Shown: positions 35,306 to 44,360 of the stretch, one piece after another | Layout: the number at the start of each line of letters is the position of its first letter | Numbering within the stretch: position 1 is the first letter of the stretch | Origin: Planctomycetota bacterium | GTDB lineage: Bacteria > Planctomycetota > PUPC01 > JACPCR01 | NCBI GenBank assembly: GCA_027625095.1 | Contig: JAQBXN010000010.1 | Location: 46,744-110,743, forward strand | Direction of reading: 5' to 3' | DNA length: 64,000 nt | The notes under the pieces: model-generated | Databases searched by the model: none | What the model saw: the letters and a program-made list of their open reading frames with translations, nothing else | What the model was told of the DNA's origin: nothing | Position numbers and translations under genes: made by a program

Positions 35306-36355
35306 TTAGAGAGGCAGCTTCACGGTCCGTTCGGTCTCGCTGGCTTTGTAAATGGCCAGGATGATTTCCACGGCCTTCCTCCCCTCTTCGCCATTCACGA
35401 GTGGCTCGGTGTCGTTTTCAATGGCATTCAGAAAATCGACGAACTGTCTTCGATGCCCCTCGTGTGAGATCGCCGAGGGATCGGACGCACCGCCACCCGT
35501 ATTTGTCTTTCCAGCAAACTCGCGACGAATTTGTTCGTCTCCCTCCTTCTCTTCGGCGAATATCCAGGCGGTGATGTTCGACTCTTGTTGCACAATCGAG
35601 CCCCGGTTGCCGGAGATTTCAACCTTCTTGAAAAATCCGGGGTGAACGGAAGTGGTGCCTTCAATAACGCCAAGAGCGCCATTCTTAAAACGCACCGTTG
35701 CAACCGCCGTGTCTTCCACCTCAATACGTTCATGCGCAAGCATAGCCGTAGCACCGGTGATGGAATCGATCGGGCCCATAAACCACTGTAAAAGGTCGAT
35801 CGCATGAATGGACTGATTCATAAGCGCACCGCCGCCGTCCAGTTTTTTTGTTCCCTTCCAGCCACCATTGTCGTAGTAGGCCTGATCGCGCCACCACTTT
35901 ACGTAGGCGTCGCCCAGCGTGAGTCGGCCGAAGCGTCCGGCCTCAATGGCCTTTTTGATTGCCTGACTGCTGTCGCTGAATCGTGAAGGAAAAATCACCC
36001 CGAGCTTTACGTTGTTGTCGCGACAGGCTTTGATCATGGCGTCGCAGCGTTCGAGCGTGATTTCGAGTGGCTTTTCCACGATGACATGTTTACCAGCCTG
36101 CGCGGCCTTGACCGCATAATCGTGGTGCGCTCCACTGGGAGTACAGATGGAAATTACATGAATGTCATCGCGTGCGATAAAGGCGTCGTAATCGGTCACA
36201 CCTTCCACTCCAAATTTGTCCGCCGCTTTCCTCACATTTGCTTCTGATCGGGAACAGAAGCCCACAAGCCTGGCGTCAGGTATCTCTTTGACCGCATTCG
36301 CCTGAAAGTTTGAAATCATGCCAACGCCGACGATGCCGAATCCGTAAGTGCTCAC
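35306..36355 (-). CDS. Gfo/Idh/MocA family oxidoreductase
   Basis: A 349-residue protein beginning at GTG (GAGGG upstream), with a Rossmann NAD(P) site GIVGVGMIS at about 7-15, the family motif HVIVEKPLEITLE with catalytic-region EKP at about 95-97, and the C-terminal alpha/beta domain with GGGALMNQSIHAIDLLQW, where Asp/His of the H-x-x-D type complete the active site. Members oxidise or reduce sugars and inositols. The neighbours do not define the substrate. Cytosolic. Confidence 0.9.
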   Translation of the reverse strand: MSTYGFGIVGVGMISNFQANAVKEIPDARLVGFCSRSEANVRKAADKFGVEGVTDYDAFIARDDIHVISICTPSGAHHDYAVKAAQAGKHVIVEKPLEITLERCDAMIKACRDNNVKLGVIFPSRFSDSSQAIKKAIEAGRFGRLTLGDAYVKWWRDQAYYDNGGWKGTKKLDGGGALMNQSIHAIDLLQWFMGPIDSITGATAMLAHERIEVEDTAVATVRFKNGALGVIEGTTSVHPGFFKKVEISGNRGSIVQQESNITAWIFAEEKEGDEQIRREFAGKTNTGGGASDPSAISHEGHRRQFVDFLNAIENDTEPLVNGEEGRKAVEIILAIYKASETERTVKLPL

Positions 36356-36465
36356 GATACTGCCCTCAAATGTGGTGTTTGCAGATGCTCAGAAAATGGA
36401 GCCCTGAATTTTCGGGTAGCTTATTGCCGTTCTTCGCAAACCTCCAACAGGCCATCGCCTCGAAA

Positions 36466-36524
36466 AAAGCCCGCCCTGGAGGGCAGCGCCACGGTACGCC
36501 GTCGTAGCTCTGGCCTCCAGGCCG
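36466..36524. repeat. Palindrome-rich intergenic element
   Basis: In the 215-base gap between two minus-strand genes are GCCC-TGGA-GGGC at 36472-36483 and GGCCT-CC-AGGCC at 36512-36523, with CGAAAAAAGC and CGAAATCGCC on the sides and two near-identical CCATCGC-TCGAA motifs (36452 and 36547). It looks like a small interspersed repeat; no gene is seen. Confidence 0.45.
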
Positions 36525-36570
36525 GAATCGATTTTGTCCAGCAAGCCATCGCTTCGAAATCGCCGCCCCT

Positions 36571-38922
36571 TTACTTTGACGCCTCATCCAGCAACTGAAG
36601 TATGAGAATCAGAGTGTTCGGATCTGTTTTTGGGTTCACCGCCGCCGCATTCCTGCCTGCCTGCGTTAACAGGGCTTGAGTCCAGCTAAACCCATTTCCG
36701 CCATTCCTGAATCCGATATCGTTACGCCATGACAGATCTCGCAGATTGTTGTTGAGTTGATTGACGACATCTTCCTTGCCCTTCTGCTCCGCCCATATCA
36801 GCCAGCAGGCAAACTGTCGTGTCATCGCAAGGGCCTCTGCTTGTGTCCACTGGTATCGGGGCAGGTAAAGCGGACCTCCCTGCCAGGGCACACCTTTCTC
36901 TGCCTGTTCTTTTGAGTAGCTCAGTTCGGCCAGTAAGACCTTCCGGACGATCCCGCCGCGCAGCCGGCCGTCGAGCGCACCCAGCCACGAGGTGGCGCTC
37001 ATGCGATCCTGCTGTGTCTCACCAGTGACGGCCAATTTGACCAGTGGCCGCACCGCTCCGTTTCGCAGTCCGAGGATGACAGACGAAACCATGGCCTGCC
37101 TGGACGGATCCTTTGCATGCTCGCGGAGTAGATCACGAATGGTTTCCATTCCCCGGATTCGCAACAACGCCGCATTGGCCCACATCTTCACAAGGTCGGG
37201 AGTCTGCTGGTCTCCATTGATCAACTTAAGCGTATCCACGGCCCTGTTATCCCCGATATCGGCCAGGCAGACGATGGCCCACCCCCGCCTGCTGAGGTCG
37301 CTCCCTTCAACCGCCTCACCCTGTAACAGCGGAACGGCAGCGCTGCCCATGGCAATAAGCGTTGCCGCAGATCCCTCAGCCTGTTCAGGATCACTGAGGT
37401 TCTTGATGAGCGCGTTTTGATCAATGTCTTTGGCGAAGGCGGTTGACTGGCTCAGCAGGAGCGCGGATGCGGTTAGAGCAACGATGAGCAGCTTGCGTGA
37501 ACCGGAAAGGACGACCGCTCCCAGGAGACAGGCTGCGCCGAAACTCAACAGGTAACCGTTTGGAGTTGAGATCTGGGAAGCGACTGCTGCCCCTCTGATC
37601 TGGGGAGGGGTTTTTTCGATTGCCAAGACATCACCGACTGGCGTGGGTGTTCGGTGGATCGACGCGTCCAAAACGTTCGGGAACACCTTGGGATTAAACG
37701 ATATCAGGGTCAGGTTTTCCTTGGCGATGACGTCCCTTGGAAAATCGCCTTCAATCACGGTGAGTACCAGATTCTTGAACTCATTTTCCACCTCGCCGAG
37801 TGCCGCGTTGCGCTCCTTACTGATGACCTGGTTGATGAGTTCATCGACTTCCTTGCCGCGCATGCCGAGACGTTCACCGATTTTCAGAAGTTCCTTCTCA
37901 TGCTCTTCAAATGGGTGGGACAGCTTGCCGGTCTTAATGGAGAGTAAATCCGAGGTAAAGGCATCGAGCGCATGACCGTTGTGCGGCGAAGGGTCACGGT
38001 TGTACTGGGGTTGCTTGAGCAAGCGCAGTTTCTCTGCCAGTTCAAGCGTACCGCCAACGACACGAACAGGGAGAGGCTGGGTCAAATTTTTGTAGAGCTT
38101 GTCGCCGGAGATTTTTTCCTTGATGAATTTGCCTGGGAGCTGTTTGAAACGGAGGTGCTGGTCGCTCAGCACATAAACGCGATTAAAGAGTTTTCCCTCA
38201 TTGTAGGCCGAGAGCCGCATCGGCACCACGGGCGATTCTGTACTGAATCGGAATCCCATGGCCTGGACAGCACCGGTAAATCCAGCGTCACTACTATTCT
38301 CGGCACTGCGCATTCCAGGCCGCGGCTCAGCCGCGGACTTGCTGCCGATGTTGGCCTTCACCGCAACAAAACACCAGCCCTCATTAATGTAGTCCTTGCA
38401 CGGCTCATCCATTCCCTTTGGATAGATGTACCCGTGTGCTTCCATCCAGATAGAAAGCGCCCTCGGATTCTTCGCTTCCAGCACCGCAATCTGATACATA
38501 CCGACGGCTTCTTCCTTGAGGACTTTGATTTCACCTGCAAGCACAAGCTGGTCGGCCTTAGACTCCTCCTTCATTAGCTGCCGGGCTCGTTTCATAGCCT
38601 TCTCAGGCTGTGGGATGTAAACCACCACCTCAGGCGGATGCACTGCCTTCTCGATGTGATTGAAGATATCATCCGAGACCTTCCTCAAGGCCGGGACGCC
38701 AGGAAAGGGAATCAGCATCCCGAAGTCATTGACCTGGCCGCTGAATCCTGGGCGCAGCACGATGTCCTGGATGCCGTCTTTGAAAAAAACGAACGTCAAC
38801 TGATCGCCCACGCGGGTCAGTTGCGGGCTGCCGGGCGTCAGAATCACAGGTGGCACCATGCCACAGGGATCAGCTAAAATGAACGACGGCAAGAGAAGCG
38901 AAAGCGTTATGTAGTTTTTCAT
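36571..38922 (-). CDS. DUF2330 domain protein with membrane segment and HEAT-like repeats
   Basis: A 783-residue protein with signal peptide (YITLSLLLPSFILADPCGM). The N-terminal part (about 18-330) has the DUF2330 pattern, including TRVGDQLTFVFFKDGIQD and DFGMLIPFPGVPALRKV. At about 460-500 is a membrane segment (YLLSFGAACLLGAVVLSG and LLIVALTASALLLS). Then follow HEAT-like helical repeats (LSDPEQAEGSAATLIAMGSA, LADIGDNRAVDTLKLI, WANAALLRIRGMETIRDLL). GGAGTGATTC precedes the ATG. Function unknown; anchored in the envelope. Confidence 0.78.
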   Translation of the reverse strand: MKNYITLSLLLPSFILADPCGMVPPVILTPGSPQLTRVGDQLTFVFFKDGIQDIVLRPGFSGQVNDFGMLIPFPGVPALRKVSDDIFNHIEKAVHPPEVVVYIPQPEKAMKRARQLMKEESKADQLVLAGEIKVLKEEAVGMYQIAVLEAKNPRALSIWMEAHGYIYPKGMDEPCKDYINEGWCFVAVKANIGSKSAAEPRPGMRSAENSSDAGFTGAVQAMGFRFSTESPVVPMRLSAYNEGKLFNRVYVLSDQHLRFKQLPGKFIKEKISGDKLYKNLTQPLPVRVVGGTLELAEKLRLLKQPQYNRDPSPHNGHALDAFTSDLLSIKTGKLSHPFEEHEKELLKIGERLGMRGKEVDELINQVISKERNAALGEVENEFKNLVLTVIEGDFPRDVIAKENLTLISFNPKVFPNVLDASIHRTPTPVGDVLAIEKTPPQIRGAAVASQISTPNGYLLSFGAACLLGAVVLSGSRKLLIVALTASALLLSQSTAFAKDIDQNALIKNLSDPEQAEGSAATLIAMGSAAVPLLQGEAVEGSDLSRRGWAIVCLADIGDNRAVDTLKLINGDQQTPDLVKMWANAALLRIRGMETIRDLLREHAKDPSRQAMVSSVILGLRNGAVRPLVKLAVTGETQQDRMSATSWLGALDGRLRGGIVRKVLLAELSYSKEQAEKGVPWQGGPLYLPRYQWTQAEALAMTRQFACWLIWAEQKGKEDVVNQLNNNLRDLSWRNDIGFRNGGNGFSWTQALLTQAGRNAAAVNPKTDPNTLILILQLLDEASK

Positions 38923-39116
38923 GAATCACTCCAGGGAATGAAAGGTTGGTCAAGAGGTTCAGAGGTCTAAAGTCCAAGGTCTAAGGCCAATCTCAACTCC
39001 AGATTGGCCCAGAGACTTTTCTGGCCGTCGCTGATCAGAAACTTTTCCGATGTTTTCCATTCGCCTGATTCTTGGACCGTGAACCACGGTCCCATGCCGA
39101 AGTGGCGGCCCTCTAT

Positions 39117-39695
39117 TCACAAGCGGGCCCATAGGTGGTGGAGTCCGACTCGCTTGACGGTGAAGCTCAGGATAGGAGCCGCTATTCCTTCCGTCCTGTA
39201 AACGTGCAGGTGCTGCTTCTTACCGACAGGGACAGACTGATCGAAATCCATGCGAAGTCTGCCTTCCGCGTCGACGATGCGTGCGGAGACGTGTGATTCA
39301 CGGCCATGTTTCAGTTCTTTCTCAAAAAACGCCGCATGTTCCGAATTGAGCGGGGAGCATCCGTTCGCTGCCAGCCAGTCTTCCAACTGGTCAGCATGGA
39401 AGAGGAGGGTTTCAAGTGCGGTGGTCGCCTTGCCGATTTCTTCGGTAGAGAACTTTTCGAGCAGTTGCCGAATCTCTACCGGGAGCAGCTTCTCATTCTT
39501 CGCTGTCACTACTGCGCACCCGCTACTGCAGGCCGGCTTTGTAGTGCTGGCGCTTTGCAACGGCTTTTTCCCTTCAAGTGAAACGCTTGAGTTTTCAGCC
39601 AATCCCTTTTGCCCCCTTTCATCCAATCCCAGGCTGTCACCTCCCAGCAGGAGGTGCATCGGCAGACACACAAAGATCGTGATGGCAGTTCTCAT
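39117..39695 (-). CDS. Exported protein of unknown function
   Basis: A 192-residue protein with signal peptide (AITIFVCLPMHLLLGG). After a short linker with CSSGC it has a helical middle (LLPVEIRQLLEKFSTEEIGK) and a C-terminal beta region (VSARIVDAEGRLRMDFDQSV, LHVYRTEGI). No recognised family. It lies between unrelated genes. Confidence is moderate because signal peptide and amphipathic pattern are clear but homologues are not known to me. Confidence 0.6.
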   Translation of the reverse strand: MRTAITIFVCLPMHLLLGGDSLGLDERGQKGLAENSSVSLEGKKPLQSASTTKPACSSGCAVVTAKNEKLLPVEIRQLLEKFSTEEIGKATTALETLLFHADQLEDWLAANGCSPLNSEHAAFFEKELKHGRESHVSARIVDAEGRLRMDFDQSVPVGKKQHLHVYRTEGIAAPILSFTVKRVGLHHLWARL

Positions 39696-39803
39696 ATTCT
39701 CTCATCAAACCTCGCGTGGTCCGGGGATCTTTTTAACTACAGAGGAAGAGGGCCACGGATAAAAGACTCACACAGCCGAAGACGAACACTGCCGAGCGGG
39801 GTT

Positions 39804-40055
39804 TCATGAATTCTTTTTGGGAAATTCCAATTCCACTGCCAGGATCTTTTCAGTGTTCATGTGATTCATCGACAGGAATGCCGTCAGCACGTCTTTGCTT
39901 GCCGCTTCAAATTCGCAAACCATCGCACCTTCGATGGTATCGGCCACCATCCGAATCAGGCTCACGCGGTCGTCCTGGTCAAGTTTGTCAGCCAGGCGTT
40001 TGAGATTCTGCCTGGTCACGCAGGCAATCGTATGAACGGTCATATACCGAGGCAT
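39804..40055 (-). CDS. Small conserved-looking protein
   Basis: An 83-residue protein, PRYMTVHTIACVTRQNLKRL, with strand-helix-strand-helix pattern and MVCEFEAASKDVLTAFLSMN, suggesting a ferredoxin-like dimeric alpha/beta fold of the DUF4242 kind. No catalytic motif. It is preceded by 320 bases without a gene up to 40378, which hold a CAGGC-ATTCC-GCCTG hairpin at 40086-40100 and nothing else I can support. Confidence 0.6.
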   Translation of the reverse strand: MPRYMTVHTIACVTRQNLKRLADKLDQDDRVSLIRMVADTIEGAMVCEFEAASKDVLTAFLSMNHMNTEKILAVELEFPKKNS

Positions 40056-40378
40056 GGTGTCGTCTCCGTTGGTATTGATGGGGGGCAGGCATTCCGCCTG
40101 TCGTTTGGACTGATTGCGGTATCAGAGGGTCGAACTAAGATGTCGCCTATCCTAGACGAGGCGCTACAGGACGTAAACAGGGGCTCCGATCAGGCGTCCG
40201 CGAAGCAAGAATGACGACTGAGTTTGGAGCACCGACCTCGGAAGGGATGGCCAGAAACCACAGCGCAAGTATGTAATTTGCCGAACGGACCAGGGGCCGC
40301 ATGGAAACGGTTTTCCGACCCGAATGGTAGTTCAGAAATTCGTCCTGCAAACCTTCATAAAATTATCAGGAGACCACC

Positions 40379-41218
40379 ATGCCCGATTACGCTATTTCCG
40401 AAGTATTGGTAAGCACCGACTGGGTTGCTGAACATCTTAGCGACGACAACCTCCGTATCGTTGAGGTCGATGTCGAGACCGATGCGTACGAAGATGGCCA
40501 TATCCCGGGCGCTATCGCCTGGAACTGGAACACACAGCTCTGCGATCAGGTACGCCGCACCATTATTGTGAAAGACGAGTTCGAAAAGCTCATGGGTGAG
40601 TCCGGCGTCTCGAACGACACCACGGTCATCATCTACGGCGACAACAACAACTGGTTCGCTGCGTGGGCTTTCTGGCAGTTGAAGATTTACGGGCACGCAG
40701 ATGTCCGCCTCATGGACGGCGGACGTAAGAAATGGGAACTCGAAGGCCGCGCCATCAGCACCGATACACCCGATATCAAGGCCACCTCTTACATCGCGAG
40801 TGAGCCGGATAACTCTATCCGCGCATTCCGGAAAGAAATCTTGAACGCTATTCCTGAAGGTAAAGTCAACCTTGTGGATGTCCGTTCGAAGGATGAATTC
40901 ACCGGCAAAATTATCGCTCCTCCGGGCCTGCCGGAAACCGCTCAGCGGGGGGGGCACATTCCGACGGCTGCCAACATCCCCTGGAGCTCAGCAGTTAAAG
41001 AAGACGGCTCGTTCAGATCTGTCGATGAGTTGAAAAAGATCTACCGTTCAGTCGATCCCTCCAAGCCGTCCATTGCGTACTGCCGGATTGGCGAACGTTC
41101 TTCGCACACTTGGTTCGTCCTCAAGTACCTCCTCGGCCAGGAGGACTCGAAAAACTATGACGGATCCTGGACTGAATGGGGCAACCTGGTGGACGCGCCC
41201 ATCGCTACCGGGGAATAA
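40379..41218 (+). CDS. Sulfurtransferase (rhodanese, two-domain)
   Basis: A 279-residue, two-domain rhodanese. The N-terminal domain has VEVDVETDAYEDGHIPGAI and LMDGGRKKW, the C-terminal one VDVRSKDEFTGK and the active-site loop CRIGERS with C235 (AYCRIGERSSHTWFVL). This loop is that of CysA-type thiosulfate sulfurtransferases. AGGAG lies 7 bases before the ATG. It is followed after 18 bases by a cysteine-synthase-like gene, so the pair probably handles sulfane sulfur and thiosulfate or sulfide assimilation. Confidence 0.93.
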   Translation: MPDYAISEVLVSTDWVAEHLSDDNLRIVEVDVETDAYEDGHIPGAIAWNWNTQLCDQVRRTIIVKDEFEKLMGESGVSNDTTVIIYGDNNNWFAAWAFWQLKIYGHADVRLMDGGRKKWELEGRAISTDTPDIKATSYIASEPDNSIRAFRKEILNAIPEGKVNLVDVRSKDEFTGKIIAPPGLPETAQRGGHIPTAANIPWSSAVKEDGSFRSVDELKKIYRSVDPSKPSIAYCRIGERSSHTWFVLKYLLGQEDSKNYDGSWTEWGNLVDAPIATGE

Positions 41219-41236
41219 CGCCAAGAAAACCTTCCC

Positions 41237-42166
41237 ATGTCATCAAACGAAGAACTTGCTGAAAAACTCGCCCGGCATCCTACCCTTCAGTTGATCGGCA
41301 ATACGCCGCTGCTGGAGCTGGATTTCCTGAAGGAGGATTTTCCGAACGCGTCTATCAGTGCAAAAATTGAATGCTTCAATCCGGGCGGCTCTATTAAAGA
41401 CCGCCCGGTGCGGCGGATGTTGATCGAGGCCGTTCGGACTGGCGAACTGACCCCCGAAAAGACCATCCTCGATTCAAGCTCAGGCAATGCCGGTATCGCT
41501 TACGCCATGCTTGGCGCCATTCTGGGTTTCAAGGTCCAGATGGTCGTGCCCGGTAACGCCAGCAACGAGCGTAAGATGCGGCTTAAAGCCCACGGGGCGG
41601 AAGTACTCTATACGGACCCCATGCTCGGGTATGACGAAGCGCTTCGGGTAGTGCATCAAAAAGATGAAGAAGACCCGGAAAAGTATTTCTTTGCTGACCA
41701 GTACGCGAACGAGAACAACTGGCGCGCCCATTACGAGACCACCGGCCAGGAAATCCTCGAACAGACGAACGGCAAACTTACGCATTTCGTCGCCGGCGTC
41801 GGCACAGGCGGCACCATTACCGGCGTCGGCAAGCGACTCAAGGAAGCCGACCCGAATATCCAGATCTACTGCATCCGCCCCGAACGATTCCCCGGTGTTG
41901 AAGGACTGAAACCACTGGGAGAGCCAGGAGACATCGTTCCTGAAATTCTGGATGAGACTGTCATCGATGGATACATTGGCGTTCCCATCGACCACACGGC
42001 GGACAGAGCGCACCTTCTTGCGGCCAACGGACTCTTTATGGGGCAATCGTCCGGCGCTTTCCTGCACGGTGCTTGCGAGGTCGCCAAGATGTTCCCGGAA
42101 GCAAAAATCGTCACCGTCTTCCCCGACTTTGGCGAACGCTACTTCAGCATGGGGCTTTGGGATTAA
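41237..42166 (+). CDS. Cysteine synthase family PLP enzyme
   Basis: A 309-residue fold-type II PLP enzyme. PLP lysine K54 lies in NPGGSIKDRP, the substrate loop is SSSGNAG at 80-86 (Ser where many have T-S-G-N-T-G), and the phosphate loop is GVGTGGTITGVG. It is most like CysK/CysM O-acetylserine sulfhydrylases or cystathionine beta-synthases without regulatory domains. The rhodanese next to it suggests use of thiosulfate (CysM-like), but this is inference. Cytosolic. Confidence 0.9.
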   Translation: MSSNEELAEKLARHPTLQLIGNTPLLELDFLKEDFPNASISAKIECFNPGGSIKDRPVRRMLIEAVRTGELTPEKTILDSSSGNAGIAYAMLGAILGFKVQMVVPGNASNERKMRLKAHGAEVLYTDPMLGYDEALRVVHQKDEEDPEKYFFADQYANENNWRAHYETTGQEILEQTNGKLTHFVAGVGTGGTITGVGKRLKEADPNIQIYCIRPERFPGVEGLKPLGEPGDIVPEILDETVIDGYIGVPIDHTADRAHLLAANGLFMGQSSGAFLHGACEVAKMFPEAKIVTVFPDFGERYFSMGLWD

Positions 42167-42509
42167 GAGGCCGGCAGTTCAGTTTCTTAGCCTGCTAACA
42201 TCGAGAAATTATTCAGACTAATGTGTGGTGCAGCGCCACTTATCCCTTGACTTTTCCGCTTCAAAGCGCGATCGATCAATGGGGTTGTCGGGGGCTAGTC
42301 AGTGGCTACGATCAATCCACCAGGAGCCACAGGACGGAAAGCCAGCTACCCGGGGCTACCAACAAATAGAGGCTGTCGGGAAGCAAAGTATATTGAGATC
42401 GAGCCTGTTGTTGTCCCCCTCCCTCATAAGGGGTTTCAAAGTTCCAGATACGTTACCGTTTCACAAGTTATCCCTCTCAAATCTACAAACCGTTTCCAAA
42501 GAGGCTCAA
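42167..42509 (+). other. Non-coding gap upstream of hicBA
   Basis: These 343 bases hold no convincing gene. The open frame that runs into hicB here shows no similarity to HicB before the ATG at 42510. The region should include the hicBA promoter; I could not pick out -10/-35 boxes with confidence. Confidence 0.5.
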
Positions 42510-42725
42510 ATGCACAACGAATTCACTGCTCTGATCGAAAAGGATGAGGACTGGTTTATTGCCTACTGCCCTGAAATACCCGGCGCAAACGGCCAGGGCC
42601 GAACTCCGGATGAAGCGAAGCAGAGCCTTTCTGAAGCCATCGAGCTTATCCTTGAAGATCGTCTTGAAGATGGTCTGCGCGGCGCACCTGAAGATGCCAT
42701 CAAAGAAATCGTCACAGTCGGATGA
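42510..42725 (+). CDS. hicB: HicB family antitoxin
   Basis: A 71-residue protein: FTALIEKDEDWFIAYCPEI, then PGANGQGRTPDEAKQSLSEA and IELILEDRLED, the full HicB RNase-H-like fold, without a separate DNA-binding domain. The start ATG at 42510 gives the family N-terminus. The stop overlaps the hicA start by 4 bases. It neutralises HicA, the order hicB-hicA being the reverse of the classical one. Confidence 0.92.
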   Translation: MHNEFTALIEKDEDWFIAYCPEIPGANGQGRTPDEAKQSLSEAIELILEDRLEDGLRGAPEDAIKEIVTVG

Positions 42726-42910
42726 AGCGGAACACATTACTGAGGCATCTACGCAAACATGGATGCATTCTCAAGAGAGAAGGTCGCTCGCACTCACTTT
42801 GGACCAATCCGAGTACCGGTGATGTGGAGGCTGTTCCAAGGCATGTTGAAATTTCCAATAAGCTCGCAAGAAAGATTTGCAAGTGTCTCTCGGTGCCTGA
42901 GATAGGCTGA
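42722..42910 (+). CDS. hicA: HicA family toxin
   Basis: A 62-residue protein with KRNTLLRHLRKHGCILKREG, SHSLWTNPSTGDVEAVPRH and EISNKLARKICKCL, the complete HicA double-stranded-RNA-binding-like fold; the catalytic histidine is in GRSHSLW. As an mRNA interferase it would cut transcripts when free of HicB. Length is normal, so the module seems intact. Confidence 0.92.
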   Translation: MKRNTLLRHLRKHGCILKREGRSHSLWTNPSTGDVEAVPRHVEISNKLARKICKCLSVPEIG

Positions 42911-42970
42911 ACGAAGTGTTTACAAGAGTAATCCACCGAAACCATCCGCCCTCGCGTTCCTGAATTTACC

Positions 42971-43825
42971 ATGAGTATCCCCGTCCTTGACACCCATCAG
43001 CACCTCTGGGACTTAAATGCCCGTCCTCATTCCTGGACGGCTGACATTCCCACACTGAATAAGCCATTCCTGCCGGAAGATTACGCCAAGGCAAAGGAAG
43101 GGACGGACATCTCAAGATCCCTTCACATGGAGGCCGATGTCGATATTGAGTATCTGCCGGATGAAAATGAATGGATTGCTTCGTTGGTGAAGGACGTGGA
43201 CAACCCTCTTTGCGGAGCCATCATTTCAGGCCGGCCGGAAAGCGAGGATTTCGGCAGCTATCTGGAGAAATGGGGCAACCAGAAATTCGTGAAGGGCGTC
43301 CGTCGAATTCTGCACACCTCACCGGACGAACTCTCCCAGTCCGATCTCTTTGTCGAAAATATTCGGCTGCTCGCGTCGCACGGGCTCACTTACGACTTGT
43401 GCTACCTGGAACGCCAATTACCGATAGCTGCCAGATTGGTTGGGCAGTGTCCCGGGGTGACCTTCGTCCTCGACCATTGCGGAGTCCCTGCTATTTCGAA
43501 GGGCAGCCCTGGGAAATGGCGTCAAGACATTCGCACCCTGTCCGGTTATGAAAACGTAAACTGCAAGGTCTCAGGCATCGTCGCTTACGCGGATGCTGAG
43601 AATTCAATCGAGGATCAGGTGCGGCCATATATCGATCACGTGATCGAATGTTTTGGTTGGGATCGTCTTGTCTTCGGGAGCGACTGGCCCGTATGCACCC
43701 TCACTTCTTCCTTGAGCGAATGGGTGGAAATTCTTGCGCGAGCAACTTCGGGGGTGGCTGAGGAAGATCTGCGGAAGTTGTATTACCAGAATGCCGAGAG
43801 GATTTACGGGGTCGCAGCGTCGTAG
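42971..43825 (+). CDS. Amidohydrolase family protein (COG3618, lactonase-like)
   Basis: A 284-residue TIM-barrel hydrolase: DTHQHLW with metal ligands H9 and H11, HMEADVD, VKGVRRILH, FVLDHCGVP, and FGSDWPV with the catalytic Asp near 246. These are signatures of the amidohydrolase_2 group that includes L-fuconolactonase and related sugar lactonases. With the enolase-superfamily enzyme and other sugar-acid genes of the window, a lactone substrate is plausible. Cytosolic. Confidence 0.9.
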   Translation: MSIPVLDTHQHLWDLNARPHSWTADIPTLNKPFLPEDYAKAKEGTDISRSLHMEADVDIEYLPDENEWIASLVKDVDNPLCGAIISGRPESEDFGSYLEKWGNQKFVKGVRRILHTSPDELSQSDLFVENIRLLASHGLTYDLCYLERQLPIAARLVGQCPGVTFVLDHCGVPAISKGSPGKWRQDIRTLSGYENVNCKVSGIVAYADAENSIEDQVRPYIDHVIECFGWDRLVFGSDWPVCTLTSSLSEWVEILARATSGVAEEDLRKLYYQNAERIYGVAAS

Positions 43826-43845
43826 CTTACATGCTCGTGGCTACG
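43821..43845. terminator. Stem-loop between convergent genes
   Basis: CGTAGC at 43821-43826 pairs with GCTACG at 43840-43845, across a 13-base loop, at the 3' end of the amidohydrolase gene, followed by TTTTC. It could terminate transcription. Its bases also resemble the CGTAGC hairpin family at 17743 and 60092. Confidence 0.4.
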
Positions 43846-44360
43846 TTTTCTTCCAACCCACCGTCGACCAGCCGAACCACAACAACAGACAGAAACCGAT
43901 TCCCAAGCCGGCATTTTTCGTGTCCGGGAGCCGTTCATCCTTTTTTTTCGTCTTGAGGCTCACGAGCATTTCTGCTTCGGGCTGTACCTGCAGAGAGCGA
44001 TGGAAACGGAGCAGACGACCGTGAAGGGGAAGGTTGAATTGAACCTTCCCCTTGGAGCTTGCTGCGGCGTCCTGGGATTCAATGATGCGGCTGGTGATTT
44101 CTTCGAGGTTGTGGCTTTCATCTTTGCTTAGAGAGCTTCGGAGCCGTTGCATACGCGTGGGGTCGAGCCGTTCATGGGCCTGGCCACGGAAACCCATGAG
44201 GGCGGGCTTCTCCACTTGCAACAGACCCGGTAATAACGAGCCCGAGCGCATTGGTTGGAACTTGGACGGACAACTCTCGAATGCCTCCATTGTGGATGCT
44301 GTAGCGGAACATGTGCGTGTGATTCACCAGCCCGTCATTGACAGCCTGGGCGGTGTTCGC
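43841..44360 (-). pseudogene. Remnant of an exported/membrane protein gene
   Basis: Between dapF and the amidohydrolase, reverse-strand reading shows two protein-like segments in different frames. Right after the dapF stop comes NTAQAVNDGLVNHTHMFRYS, IHNGGIRELSVQVPTNALGL, with no start, then in another frame MGFRGQAHERLDP, IESQDAAASSKGKVQFNLPL, HGRLLRFHRSLQV and a terminal hydrophobic helix (AGLGIGFCLLLWFGW). These resemble parts of large planctomycete envelope proteins. I infer a gene that lost its 5' end and gained a frameshift near 44220. A short real gene in the second segment (about 43841-44200) cannot be excluded. Confidence 0.5.
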
